NCBI GenBank assembly: GCA_963691815.1
Contig: OY829662.1
Span: 5,302,424-5,366,423 of the forward strand
Direction: 5' to 3'
From: Echiichthys vipera
Lineage: Eukaryota; Chordata; Actinopteri; Perciformes; Trachinidae
Length of the DNA stretch: 64,000 bases
Shown: positions 13,076-23,432 of the stretch, one piece after another
Layout of the letters: each line of letters starts with the position of its first letter
Numbering within the stretch: position 1 is the stretch's first letter
Notes under the pieces: generated by a model
What the model was told of the DNA's origin: nothing
Database searches by the model: none
Seen by the model: the letters and a program-made list of their open reading frames with translations, nothing else
Position numbers and translations under genes: made by a program

Positions 13076-13096
13076 CCAACAACATGAAACTGCCTA
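13076..13096 (+). promoter_or_regulatory. hoxb8a: miR-196 target site in hoxb8a 3'UTR
   Basis: Twenty-one bases beginning CCAACAACATGAAACT are complementary to the whole of miR-196a except for one G:U wobble (G at 13092, opposite miRNA base 5). This matches the classic vertebrate HOXB8 site at which miR-196 directs cleavage of the mRNA. It lies about 550 bases after the stop codon and before the poly(A) signals. miR-196 genes sit in Hox clusters upstream of group 9, so this is a posterior-to-anterior repression link. Identification relies on the well-known miRNA sequence. Confidence 0.9.
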
Positions 13097-13268
13097 TTTA
13101 TGCCGTTTTAGTAGATCGGGTCTCTTTTTTACACACTCTAATTGTCGTTTCTCGTTTTAGTTCGTTTTATTGATCGATGGTGTTTGTTTTATGTTGTCTT
13201 CCTTTTTCTCTTTTTGGGGTAAAAAGCATGCGCACAGTGCAGATTAAAAAAAAGAGAACATTCATAAA

Positions 13269-13295
13269 AATAAAAAGGAGGAAAAATGAAATAAA
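13269..13295 (+). terminator. hoxb8a: hoxb8a poly(A) signals
   Basis: AATAAA at 13269-13274 and 13290-13295 are the first clear polyadenylation hexamers after the miR-196 site. Confidence 0.5.
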
Positions 13296-13300
13296 AAATG

Positions 13301-13624
13301 CTGCGTTCTGCGTTTAATGTGAAGCGGAGTTCTGTTATGAGTCCATCAGGGTTGATTTGCACCGTTTGACGTTCGCTTCGCACGGTTATCGATGGAGTAG
13401 TCGGGGGCACTGTGTGAAATCTCTAATCAAAAAGAGTGGAAAAGAAAAAAAAAGCACGTTTTTATTCACACTTCATCCTTATAATTTCCCTCACCCTCTC
13501 TCCTCTCTGTTCACTCTGTCATCACCCAGACTGATAAAACCGTTCAGTTCACGAGGCCAAACATTTAAGCCTCGACTCGGAAATCTCCTCTTAAAACAAC
13601 AGAAGCTGCACCCCCCCCCCACCC

Positions 13625-13675
<51 letters not shown>

Positions 13676-14580
13676 ACACGCACACAAACACACACACACA
13701 CTCACACCCAAACTCACAAAACCCATATCCTATCCAAACATCACTTTATTTATGGCCCGGTCCTCCACCTCCACTTACATTATTACAAGCCTCTATATTC
13801 ACTATTACACCGCCTTCCATCATCATCACGATGACGACCTGAGGTTGGATTGTTTCCATATGGGAAGTTTAAACAGACTGAGCGTGCGCAATTACGCATG
13901 CACATCTATCTCCATACACTGGACATGAGCTTGTTATTCAGACCTAAGGGGGGGGGCATCCCCAGTGTTATCAAAGCACCAAATATTCGTCTGATCACGT
14001 TGCATTCATTGGGAAAGAGACGCTTTGTTTCATAGCTTAGACAGTTTGCATGAGGGCCACTCAGCATTCAGACACAGAGGGACCGCAGAACCCTAGCTGG
14101 CTGGACCAAGATATAAGTTAAGAGTGCATTTGGGTTGCTGTTGTAGGCCTTTACGCATTTTAACAGACTGTCAAGTTAAAGGAACAAGCAACAATGTAGC
14201 TTTGCACTTCCATACAGTTAGGGGACTCCCCACAAATGTAAAAAAAGGAGTCATGAAATTATAAGACGTAAAGTCCAAGATATCCTGACACTTGGTCCTA
14301 AGTATAGGAATGTTGTTCTGTAGTCCAAGCCCAGGGAACCTCAGCATCATCAGGATTATAATAGCCTACACTTGTTTTAATAGGCTGGGTAGCACTTCGT
14401 ATGACGAGTAAACGAGTGCCCCTTTCAATCCTCCAGTTAATGCTTCATGGTGTGGTTTGGTTTGGTTCATTGACAACATATAAGACATATACTTGTCAGG
14501 GGTAGAAGGAGAAAGTCCCATATTTCATTGCTGTCCAGTGTCCACCAATCTTCATCAAGACAGAAACGGGCATTCAGTGT
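13301..14580. other. hoxb8a-hoxb7a spacer, left part
   Basis: No gene supported. It includes a C-run and CA tract (13611-13706) and otherwise unique sequence with scattered Hox-type A/T words. Confidence 0.5.
13611..13706. repeat. C-run plus (CA)n microsatellite
   Basis: A C-run of about ten bases followed by an interrupted CA tract. Confidence 0.9.
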
Positions 14581-14599
14581 CCAACAATGAGACTCCAAC

Positions 14600-14935
14600 T
14601 AGTTGAATCTGCACATAGCTGGGATGAAATTTTATGGGGCCCTAGGCCAAAAAGAATTCTGTCGGGCCCCAATTAGTCTCACATTGCCAGACCTATCTCC
14701 GCTGAATGTGTCAGCGCTTGAGAAAAGTCCTGCTGCAGGAGTCAACATTCTGGGATAGGGTGAAAATAACGCTTTGGATTGTTTGTATTCCTTGAAATCA
14801 ATCATAATGTCTTGAGCTCCGGATGTGTAGAGGAGCCACTCCATGCAGGCTTCATTATGTGCCTCTTCAAACCAACTAGTGTTCATGTTGGACACATACA
14901 ATGCAACTTGATCTAAAAGGAAAGGCCACATGATT
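14600..14935 (-). mobile_element. Degenerate copy of a common teleost dispersed repeat
   Basis: The segment contains TTAGTCTCACATTGCCAGACC (about 14674-14694), GTCAGCGCTTGAGAAAAG, and on the minus strand words such as AACGTTATTTTCACCCTATCCC-like sequence (here with a C) and an ACAATCC/CAATCA region. These resemble an abundant non-autonomous repeat that I recall from many fish genomes. A minus-strand open frame of 99 codons (14632-14931) crosses it but shows no known domain, and I treat it as incidental. The family cannot be named from the sequence alone. Confidence 0.5.
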
Positions 14936-15670
14936 AAACAAAACCTGGCTCATAGCAAATATTCACACATTTTCCATGAAATCAAATGTTTAAAAATATA
15001 ATCTGGGCTTCAAAGTTTACAAATCTCAATGTTGGCTAAATATCCGATATCCGAACCAGTTCTAAAGCAAACACAGAAAGCCTTCCTTTAAACGACATCT
15101 GCTAATTGAGATTGAACCAATCTGATTATAGTCAAGCAGTAATGTCTTATATCCTTTGTTCCAACTGCATGAGTCGACAGGGACATGGCACTTGCCCTTT
15201 TGAAAATGTAAATGATTTGTCTCACTGCGAGGTGGAAAGGTTTTACGCACAACACATCCAAGCTATTTTTGAGCGTAAAACAAAAATACATGGGTTAACA
15301 AAGCAGGAAAGTGGAGTTTACTCAAAGCAGCACACATGGAAAAGGTTCACCTACTCTTTCACTGCTGTGGCTTACACAAACAAACATTATCGTTCCAATC
15401 CTTTAATTACCCCAAATGTTTTAGAAGGAAAAATCTTTTGATTTTTACGCACGCGTAACTTTGGCCTGTTAATTATTACACTCAGCACAAGGATCGCATC
15501 CCACTGAAGTCGCTGCAGCGTAGCGCGGAAAGGTCAACGTCACGAGTACTGATCTAAGCATGAACCCGAGCACCTGCACGCCAGGTGAGTTTCCTCTGCC
15601 GGCGGAGAGGATGCGGTGCCACATCAGACCTGAACTCAAAGGCATAGGTGATAAATCTACTATATATATT
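14936..15670. other. hoxb8a-hoxb7a spacer, middle part
   Basis: No gene supported; a 111-codon open frame at 15106-15441 has no recognisable domain. TTTACGCAC words occur at 15242-15250 and 15444-15452. Confidence 0.45.
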
Positions 15671-15765
15671 TATATTTCAAGAACTATTACAATATGGTAA
15701 GAACTATCAACCTGTTTTTCTTTGTTTGCATTATTTGAACTGAAGTGGAGTGCGGCCTCTTGTAG
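15671..15765 (+). repeat. Dispersed direct repeat, copy 1 (5' of hoxb7a)
   Basis: About 95 bases, TATATTTCAAGAACTATTAC through CTCTTGTAG, that align over the full length with 18354-18452 at roughly 80% identity by eye with small gaps. The family is not known to me. The two copies lie in direct orientation on either side of hoxb7a exon 1. Confidence 0.8.
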
Positions 15766-16342
15766 CCAGCAGCTGCAGTCTTTCATTGTGAGCGTTATTG
15801 CAGAATGATTTTCAAAGTGACACGTTTGACTGCTTCCATAAACGCCCCTCTCTGCTGTAATGTTGTTTATTCTGTATTCCTCCATTACTCCGCCTGCAGT
15901 GACCAATCAGCAGCGACACACTGTATGCTGGAAGCTAACAACAGCCTGTTCTGTTCTGCTGTGTGGGACCCTTTCTTCTGCATGTGTGGTCTCCGCAAAG
16001 TATGTGGGATGAGACGACATTTGTGGAAAACAACAGGGAAAATCCATCTCCTCTTTCAGTCTTCTCGGCAACTTTACGCACGTGCCTAGAGCCGTTCAAT
16101 TCCAAGTCCAATCAATATCACATCTAATGGTGTTTTCCGCTTTTTGCACACGACTTAGCCCGCCTCGAGTCCAGCGAGCAGGACAGAAAAGATTGAAGTG
16201 TGTGCTGGATGTTTGTCAGTCTCAGCCGTTTTGTTTTCCAGCTCTACATGCGCTTGGTGATTAGTGGACACGTTCCGAGCTGCTGCGTATTGATTGGATA
16301 TCGACTGTATTGTACGCTGTGTGTGTGTTAGTGTGTGTGTGT

Positions 16343-16373
<31 letters not shown>

Positions 16374-16559
16374 CTGGTGCGGTCACTCCCTGCGTGTTGC
16401 ACCTAATTTCTACCATTATAATATTGCATCCAGGGCGAAAACCCCGTCGGCCATTGGGCATCTTGACATCACATGGACCCGAGGTCACGTGGCCTGCGAG
16501 ACCGAGGGAGGGGAGGAGAGGAGTGGCGTGGGATGATTTTTTTGTGTGTGTGTAAATCT
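15766..16559. other. Proximal 5' flank of hoxb7a
   Basis: Unique sequence with a CCAAT box (GACCAATCAG, about 15900), a TTTACGCAC word at 16073-16081, a GT tract at 16316-16374, and an E-box within GAGGTCACGTGG (about 16481-16492). No coding feature. Confidence 0.5.
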
Positions 16560-16647
16560 AGACAGTAATTCCCCGCCGATAATTCACGGTCTCTCGTAAA
16601 AAGTGGACATTAAAGCGCCCCGGCCTACAAATCACTGGCGCCAAGTT
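16560..16647 (+). promoter_or_regulatory. hoxb7a: hoxb7a proximal leader, conserved with HOXB7
   Basis: The bases just before the ATG (CTCGTAAAA at 16592-16600, then ACATTAAAGCGCC, CCTACAAATCACTGG and the CAAGTT before ATG) closely resemble the leader I remember for mammalian HOXB7. This supports the gene identity despite its diverged exon 1, and supports 16648 as the true start rather than the in-frame upstream ATG at 16603. Confidence 0.6.
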
Positions 16648-17185
16648 ATGAGTTCGCTGGACTTCGCCAACGCGCTGTTGTACAAATACCAGCGAGCCGC
16701 AGCGAGCTGCTCCGCGCTTCGATTCACAGAGTCTCCAACTTCCCCCTTCCCGACTTACTCTGCTGCTCCTGCCGTGTCTTCTTCGTGCGCCCTCGTGTCC
16801 AGCGGTCACATCCATGTCTCCAGTGGGAGAGGCGTCGGGGAGCTCCATCTCCCTCCCTCCTCCTTTTCTTCATCTCCTTCCTCCTCCTCTTTCACCCCCT
16901 CCTCTTCCTCCTCATCGTCCTGTTTGTCTCTTCCGGGAATGAACCGGAGCAGCGGGACTACCGAGCCCAGATCGCATTCTTTCAGCCCCGCTGAAGTGCG
17001 CACAGGAACCTGGCCTCTGAGCTTCTCTCTCCAGGGAAGCGCTGCGGAGCGGTTCCTCGGTGGGCCTCAGCTCTGCTCGCTGACCAGGCTCCCCGAGCCG
17101 GCCTGCAGGAGGCAGAGTTGCCCTCAGCAGCAGCAGCAGCAGCAGGAGGAGGAGCTACGGATTTACCCCTGGATGAGAAGCTCAG
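16648..17185 (+). CDS. hoxb7a: Hoxb7a homeodomain protein, exon 1 (diverged)
   Basis: First coding exon of hoxb7a (residues 1-179 plus one base), a group 7 homeodomain transcription factor of trunk neural and mesodermal tissue. Group 7 identity is shown at both ends: MSSLDFANALLYKY at the N-terminus and RIYPWMRSSG (171-180, hexapeptide 172-177) before the GTGAGG donor. Between them almost nothing typical of Hox7 remains. The cysteine- and FEQN-containing block expected ahead of the hexapeptide is absent. In its place are a serine-rich segment (about 70-98) and a Gln7-Glu3 run (160-169) from CAG repeats. The spliced protein is 264 aa against about 217 in human HOXB7. The reading frame is open and splice sites are intact, so I call it a gene rather than a pseudogene, while noting relaxed constraint. 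An upstream in-frame ATG (16603) would add 15 residues not found in the family and is rejected. Confidence 0.92.
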
Positions 17186-17195
17186 GTGAGGAGAT

Positions 17196-17234
17196 GGGGT
17201 GGTGGGTGTGGGGATGGGGATGGGGATGGGGGTG
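17196..17234 (+). other. hoxb7a: G-rich, potential G-quadruplex next to hoxb7a donor
   Basis: At least four runs of four or five G, in a GGGGAT-type repeat, begin eleven bases after the exon 1 donor on the sense strand, so the pre-mRNA could form a G-quadruplex beside the 5' splice site. Confidence 0.6.
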
Positions 17235-17485
17235 GAACAGTTACGAGAGTTGATGATATAATTAACGAGTTAAGGAGAGAAAGTGGGGAGGGAGGGGTGG
17301 ATGACGATGTTTTTGCTAATAAGAGCTGGGAAAATAAAGGATCAACGCAGGGATGGGTGGTGGTGGTGGTGGTGGTGTGTGTGTACGTTAAACGCTCTTT
17401 AAACTGTTGGCCCGGTTGCGAAGCGGCCACTGCCGGTAGCTGAACTATGTCTGTCTGTCTCTTTCGCTCTCTGTCACTTTTTTAA

Positions 17486-17486
<1 letters not shown>

Positions 17487-17535
<49 letters not shown>

Positions 17536-17545
17536 CTCTCTGCAG
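17487..17545 (+). repeat. (CT)n tract ending in TGCAG
   Basis: About 54 bases of CT with one GC unit, then TGCAG (17541-17545). On the sense strand this is a strong polypyrimidine-AG 3' splice site look-alike 360 bases into the hoxb7a intron. No homeodomain exon follows it. Confidence 0.85.
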
Positions 17546-18193
17546 ATCTTTTATGGCTCTGCGACCTCCATAAAACCATAATTTAAGACTTGGTGAATAT
17601 TCATTAGGTGGTATTGTGTTTAAGGAGGGAACAGGGGAGCGCAGGGGTGGCTGTAGTATTATCCCAAATTATTTGAAAGAAACCTCCAGAAGAAGTATTC
17701 TTCCTCTTCCGGGCCTCACGGTTATCACTCATATTTAGTGTCTGACTCAGCTCAGTTCAGCTCGGCCTATCTGTCCTGATAGTCTTGTGTTTCTATGTCA
17801 GTGGTATCTGGTCCACTGAAAGCCCATTGTGCCATTGTACTGTCACCACAATCCGCTAATAAACGCTATAAATTAGCAGATGGGTTTGATCTCTGAATGC
17901 CGGCCTTTTCCCCTGATTGTATAAGCGGCTTTGTGCCACCGCCAGCAGCGACCTGGATGCTGAATGGATGCGAGGCCTCGAACCACAACAAATACACACA
18001 GCACAAAGAACATTTTTAGGCGTTAAAATACTGAATGGTAGCGCGTAAAAATGGGAAATATGGTCAGAGCGTGTTTGCGTAAAACGTGCGTAAAAGTGAA
18101 GAAGCTCTAAAAACCCCAGATCAATTCATTGTTTTGTTTTTTTTACAGATACTTCCTTGAATTCAGTGATATTCTTGGTTTCTCTCTAACTAC

Positions 18194-18351
<158 letters not shown>

Positions 18352-18353
18352 TG

Positions 18354-18452
18354 TATATTTTTCAAGAACCATTACAACATGGTAAGACATATTAGCTTGT
18401 TTTTCTCTATGTTTGCGTTAGTTGAACTGGATTGGGGTGAGGCATCTTGTAG
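18354..18452 (+). repeat. Dispersed direct repeat, copy 2 (hoxb7a intron)
   Basis: Runs TATATTTTTCAAGAACC through CATCTTGTAG and aligns with 15671-15765. The spacing between copies is about 2.7 kb and encloses hoxb7a exon 1. Confidence 0.8.
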
Positions 18453-19058
18453 TGTCAGTCAAGCTCACCATTAATTTTTTTTTTTTGAGAAATCAGGTCC
18501 CACCTCATTAGCAGTAACCTCCGTCTCCAGCTACAGGGCCGCTGCAGGCTTCCTCATTAACTGTGTGTGTGTGTGTGAGTCTGTTTGTCTGTGTGTGTGT
18601 GTGTTTGGGGGATATTGCATCATGAAATTATTTTATTTACTTGCGTTTCAGGCTCATAAAATCAAACTAATTCGTTCGGGGGGTTTGTTTTGGAAGTGGA
18701 GAAGAGTGGATTAACAAATATTATACAAATGTTAGACACAGCACTGTAATAAAATATATTTTCTTAACCTGATATGAGGAAAAGTTTCGAGTTAGAAAAA
18801 AGAAAATCATTATATTAATATTGGTTCTTAGCAGCACCCAGAATAACCAGCACACCTTTACACTGCAGGGAGAGATCCTGTGTGTTTGGAGGGAGGGGCC
18901 GTGGTGGGGTCGATGCAGCCAGCCTGTGTAATGAATTTATAGATTTTAATTTAGATCTGATTCCAGTCCAGGGCTTGAAGATGATTGGACGGAAAAGTCC
19001 CGTGAACAGCGGCGTTTATTAAGGCAGGTCGAGCTGTCACATGGACGTTTTCTAAACG

Positions 19059-19060
<2 letters not shown>

Positions 19061-19156
<96 letters not shown>
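19061..19156. repeat. (GT)n microsatellite
   Basis: About 90 bases of GT ending in GAGAGAG. It faces a CA tract about 105 bases downstream, so the transcript can pair the two. Confidence 0.95.
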
Positions 19157-19157
<1 letters not shown>

Positions 19158-19258
19158 CACACTACGGTCCCTTCTTGTTGTTGATTGCCAGAGAATTCCA
19201 ACTCGAGCGCGAACAAATCACCGCCAGCAGCGCGAGAGCAGAAAGTTATTACCACTAC

Positions 19259-19391
<133 letters not shown>

Positions 19392-19942
19392 CTTGTCGTT
19401 AAAAGCTATAGGCCTACCAAGTATCACCTCGCTATGCAGCAAAATGGGAAGTGGCACACAGATAAGCACACACTTAAACATACTCAATCACACACACCTC
19501 CACGCTGCTGACACTCAGTCACACACACATACTGACCGCTGCCTTCGATAAACTGTGGCGCGCACACAAATACACTCAGACGCACGCACGCGGAGTTCTT
19601 GCATACAGAATCACGCGAGGAGGAAAAAGCACTGTAGAGAAACATGATGGGTGGAAACGAATCGTATTGTATTTCTATGTCCATTAGAGACAGATATTTT
19701 TGAAGGTCAATATATGCTCTAAATTGTTTTAGAAATGTCATCAAATAAATAAATAAAGAAAATGAAAAAAAAAACATGCAATGAAAAGTTACTGTATTAT
19801 AATGTAATCAAATTGAGGTTATGCTTCTGATATGGGTCAGTGGGAATGTCTTTGCTAAATAAATAATAAATAAATTGCTCATAATACATGAATGAATGAG
19901 ACTTTCTTAGGGCATGGAGGTTTCAAAAAATAAAAGTAAAGC

Positions 19943-19945
<3 letters not shown>

Positions 19946-19985
<40 letters not shown>

Positions 19986-20001
19986 CGCGGGGGGGGGGGG
20001 G
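19946..20001. repeat. (GA)n(CG)n(G)n compound tract
   Basis: GA tract, a short CG alternation, then 12 or so G, in the hoxb7a intron. Confidence 0.9.
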
Positions 20002-20125
20002 TGTTAAAAAAGTGACAGAGAGCGAAGGAGACGGACAGACATAGTTCAGCTAACGGCAGTGGCCGCTGCGCAACCGGGCTAACAGTTAAAAGAGCGTTTA
20101 ACGTAATTATTGAGTCGAAATAAAC

Positions 20126-20156
<31 letters not shown>

Positions 20157-20177
20157 AGGCACACACACACACACATC
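20126..20177. repeat. (CA)n microsatellite
   Basis: About 50 bases of CA with one GACACAGG interruption. Confidence 0.9.
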
Positions 20178-22998
20178 ACCACCCCTACCTCCTTTCTTTT
20201 CCCAGCTCTTATTAGTAAAAACATCGTCATCCACCCCTCCCTCCCCGCTTGCTCTCCTTGCTGAAGAGTAGCTAAATGATAGCTAAATTATATTTGCTGC
20301 ACATTAAATTCCTGCACTTACAAAAAATGAATCAGGGTACTTCTATATTGTAAACTTGATATATTGTGTAATTTAAGAAAGAGGCACAACGTGAATATAA
20401 GCCCTAAAGTGAGGTTTTCAATACCCAGATCTGATATTTAATGACTGAAGAGGTCTGGGGGTTTAAAAGTAGTCAAATTTAGGTTTACTGGAATCAGCCC
20501 GTAAACGACCCAAGAGACTGTAAGTTCCTAAAACCCCAAATTCACAGAATAAACCCAGAGGACATGACCTCAGTGCCCTCAGTATAGTTCCAGCCCTTGT
20601 CATATATGTGCAGCAGTCGTGCGGTGCGTGTGATGAAGCTCATGGCCTGCAGTGCCACATTACAGCCGGGACAGTGTCAGCATGAAAAACTTGAAAATCA
20701 ATATCAAAGTAAATTCATTTTCTTTCTGCAGCTCATTTAAACTCAGACAACTGACCGGTGGACGCTCAGGATTTATGTTCCAAAGATTTATGTCGAGGAG
20801 GACAGTATGTGTGCTGCAAAACTGTGTTTGGCCATGTCTAGGATTATCATGTGAGAACAAACCACACATCTCACAGTCTTCTCTGAAACACAGCTCTTTA
20901 GGAGTGAAAGTCCATCAGATGACACGTCACACTGTATTTCCTGTGTGTTTTTCCTTCATCTCAACACAAAATCTTCCCTCCCACATTTGTGAGCCTTCAC
21001 TAAACATCAGCTAATCCCATTAAAGTAAACACCCACAAAGCCCAGGCTGATTATTTTTACAGTCTGGTTGTTGCTTCTAATTTTGTTGTGAGTCTGGGTC
21101 TATTTGGAGATTCTGTAGAAGAACAGCAGAAAAGCACAAGCCAGAAACCTAAAAGGTGCATATCAATTGTTAAAATTAAATGTACCAATATTGAACGGCT
21201 CCTCTGTTTGCTCCAACTGAATCCTACTGAGCACAGGAGTTTTCTTTGGCACGGGGAGATACTGTGGATGTCTGTGTGGCCGACAGTCGACCCCTGAGCT
21301 GTGAAAATGTGACCCAGTTTCTCCTTAACCTTCAGGCGCTGTGTGACCTCGTGCAGACAGAAGGTCAACACGGTTTCTATGGTCTTACTCAGCACTGACT
21401 CATGCACATTTCACATGAGGAGCAAATTCCCTTTTTCTTTGAGTCAAATTAGTAATGCTGCAGCAGCCTGACTCTCAGCGTGTTCCAGTCTCGACGAGGA
21501 CTATTGCTGCTCTCTTTAATTACTCAAGGAAACTTCTTTGGGAAGCTCCTCCAGAGCACCGCAGGTCACATTTAACACTCCTTTCCACCTTAAATTCACC
21601 CTTTAAGTATGCAGTTAACTCCAACCTCTGTGCGTACATCTCCTTTAACTCTGTGAAGTAAATATTGAACAGTGGCCCAGGCAGACAGCAGCTGAACCAA
21701 CAGTTTAACCACACCATTTAGTAACTGCTTTATGGTGTTTGCAAAGCCACAAGTTAAATGTGTTTGCCAGGAAGTGGAGGTGGCAACAAGTAGTGAACAC
21801 AGATATACAAACAGGCAATTAAGAGGTTAAAAGTATTTATTTATTTTGTTCAACTGGGAAAACAGTGTCACCATAAGGATTATAGTTATTGATTTATTCA
21901 TTTTTAGAAGTGTTATTAAGACTGACATTATAAGCAATGCAGCCAAACCTAAATAATGCACTTTTCCAGTACAGTATTTCTAATAATTCAGTCGTTTGAA
22001 GCAGCTTTAAATAGCAGGAACTGCACAGTTGCTGGTGTTGCATCATCTGATAGCAGCGTCTATTTCCACAATGTTCTCCCAGCTCACTTGACGTGTTGAC
22101 ACTAAACTACACACTGTACTATTCTAGATCAAGTCATCAATGAAGCTCATTCAGTGACAGAAACAAACAAACAAAACACAAAACAAAAGGAATGCTAGAA
22201 TCAAAAATACAAACTGTAAATTGGTTAAAATGTTTTTATTGTGAAGCATGTGTACATGCAGCAGTAATACAGGTTGTGTGTGGTGGACATCATGCCTCAG
22301 TTTACACGTTTAACCATTAAAGAAAAACAACACAAGAGCGTGCAGAATGAAAGACAAGGCAAACAACTAATTGTAAATCCAGATTGTAATTTTTTTTAGA
22401 TGAGATAATAAGTCCAATGATATTTATTAATGTCTTAAACCAGTGAGTTAACAGTCAAAGGGATTTTACTATCAAGGGAGAAAGAGACTGTGTCACACGA
22501 TTTGCAGCCTTTAGTCGTGCACACAAATTAAATAACACAGCGTGCTCCGTTTGTCATTTTCTGTCCTGGAGCTAGTTCTGAATCTGAGCATGAAGCCTGG
22601 ACATCTTTTTTTTTCGTCACTGCATTTTTATCTTTTTTCTTTGCTAGAACAAAAAAAATATATATATATATCTTGAACCAAAATATTGAACAAAACCTGG
22701 ACCAATCCAAAACCCTAGTTAAACAAAAGTATGACCAAAATCAATATTAACAGTCAGAAATATGAGTTATGAATTTGACTTACCATCAGTATTTGTATTT
22801 TTTACCACTTCGCCTGCGTTCTTGTAATTGATTTCCATGATACCGTATAAAAGAAAATATGCATTTCACATTTTAACCAAAAAGCCAAAAGCAAGGCATT
22901 GTGGGTATTTGTTTGTTATTTTACCCCAAACAGAAACTATCATAATCTTCAACCGTTCAAAGCAGGGGGACTCATTTAGACACATGTGTGTTGTGCAG

Positions 22999-23255
22999 GT
23001 ACCGACAGAAGGCGCGGCCGGCAGACTTACACGCGCCACCAGACGCTCGAGCTGGAGAAGGAGTTCCACTACAACCGGTACCTCACGAGGCGGCGGAGGA
23101 TAGAGATAGCCCACGCGCTCTGCCTCACGGAGCGGCAGGTTAAGATCTGGTTTCAGAACCGGAGGATGAAGTGGAAGAAGGAGAACAGGGTGACGGCAGC
23201 TCCGCCGACTGCTGAGGATGAAGAGGGGGATGAGGAGGAGGAGGAGGAGGGATAA
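22999..23255 (+). CDS. hoxb7a: Hoxb7a exon 2: homeodomain and acidic tail
   Basis: Completes hoxb7a after the GTGCAG acceptor. Codon 180 is split (Gly), and GTD then leads into the homeodomain (183-242) with recognition helix KIWFQNRRMKWKK and EFHYNRYLTRRRRIEIAHAL, the group 6/7 type. Two departures from the usual HOXB7 homeodomain are visible: His at homeodomain position 11 where Tyr is almost invariant, and Val at position 45 where Ile is usual. The C-terminus is short (22 residues) and ends in an acidic run, EEGDEEEEEEG, as in mammalian HOXB7. Stop TAA at 23253-23255. The exon is far better conserved than exon 1, which argues that the DNA-binding function is kept. Confidence 0.95.
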
Positions 23256-23432
23256 TACTGACTATGTTTGACACTTAAAGATAAAAGTTCGTATTTCTCG
23301 AGTTGCGTTTTCACTTGAGATGTAGAGGGAAATAAAAAGTTATCATCCAAGCATTTGTTTTATGAACATCTATGCTGGTTTAAATAAAATAATGTCTTTA
23401 CTGTAGAGTTAATAATATATGTAACTCTAAAT
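23256..23432 (+). terminator. hoxb7a: hoxb7a 3'UTR and poly(A) signals
   Basis: AATAAA at 23331-23336 and 23383-23388, with another near 23428, suggest a very short 3'UTR. I found no miR-196 seed match in it, although mammalian HOXB7 is a known miR-196 target. Confidence 0.5.

Larger units (their letters stand above)
12531..13300 (+). other. hoxb8a: hoxb8a 3' untranslated region
   Basis: AT-rich sequence after the stop codon, running to candidate poly(A) signals at 13269-13274 and 13290-13295. It contains a GAT-type trinucleotide run (about 13030-13054) and the miR-196 site. The exact 3' end is inferred. Confidence 0.6.

Noticed and set aside
14632..14931. 99-codon minus-strand open frame
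   Set aside because: It runs across a degenerate dispersed repeat and shows no transposase or other domain.
16603..16647. Upstream in-frame ATG extending Hoxb7a by 15 residues
   Set aside because: Hox7 proteins begin MSS, which is at 16648, and the preceding bases match the HOXB7 leader.
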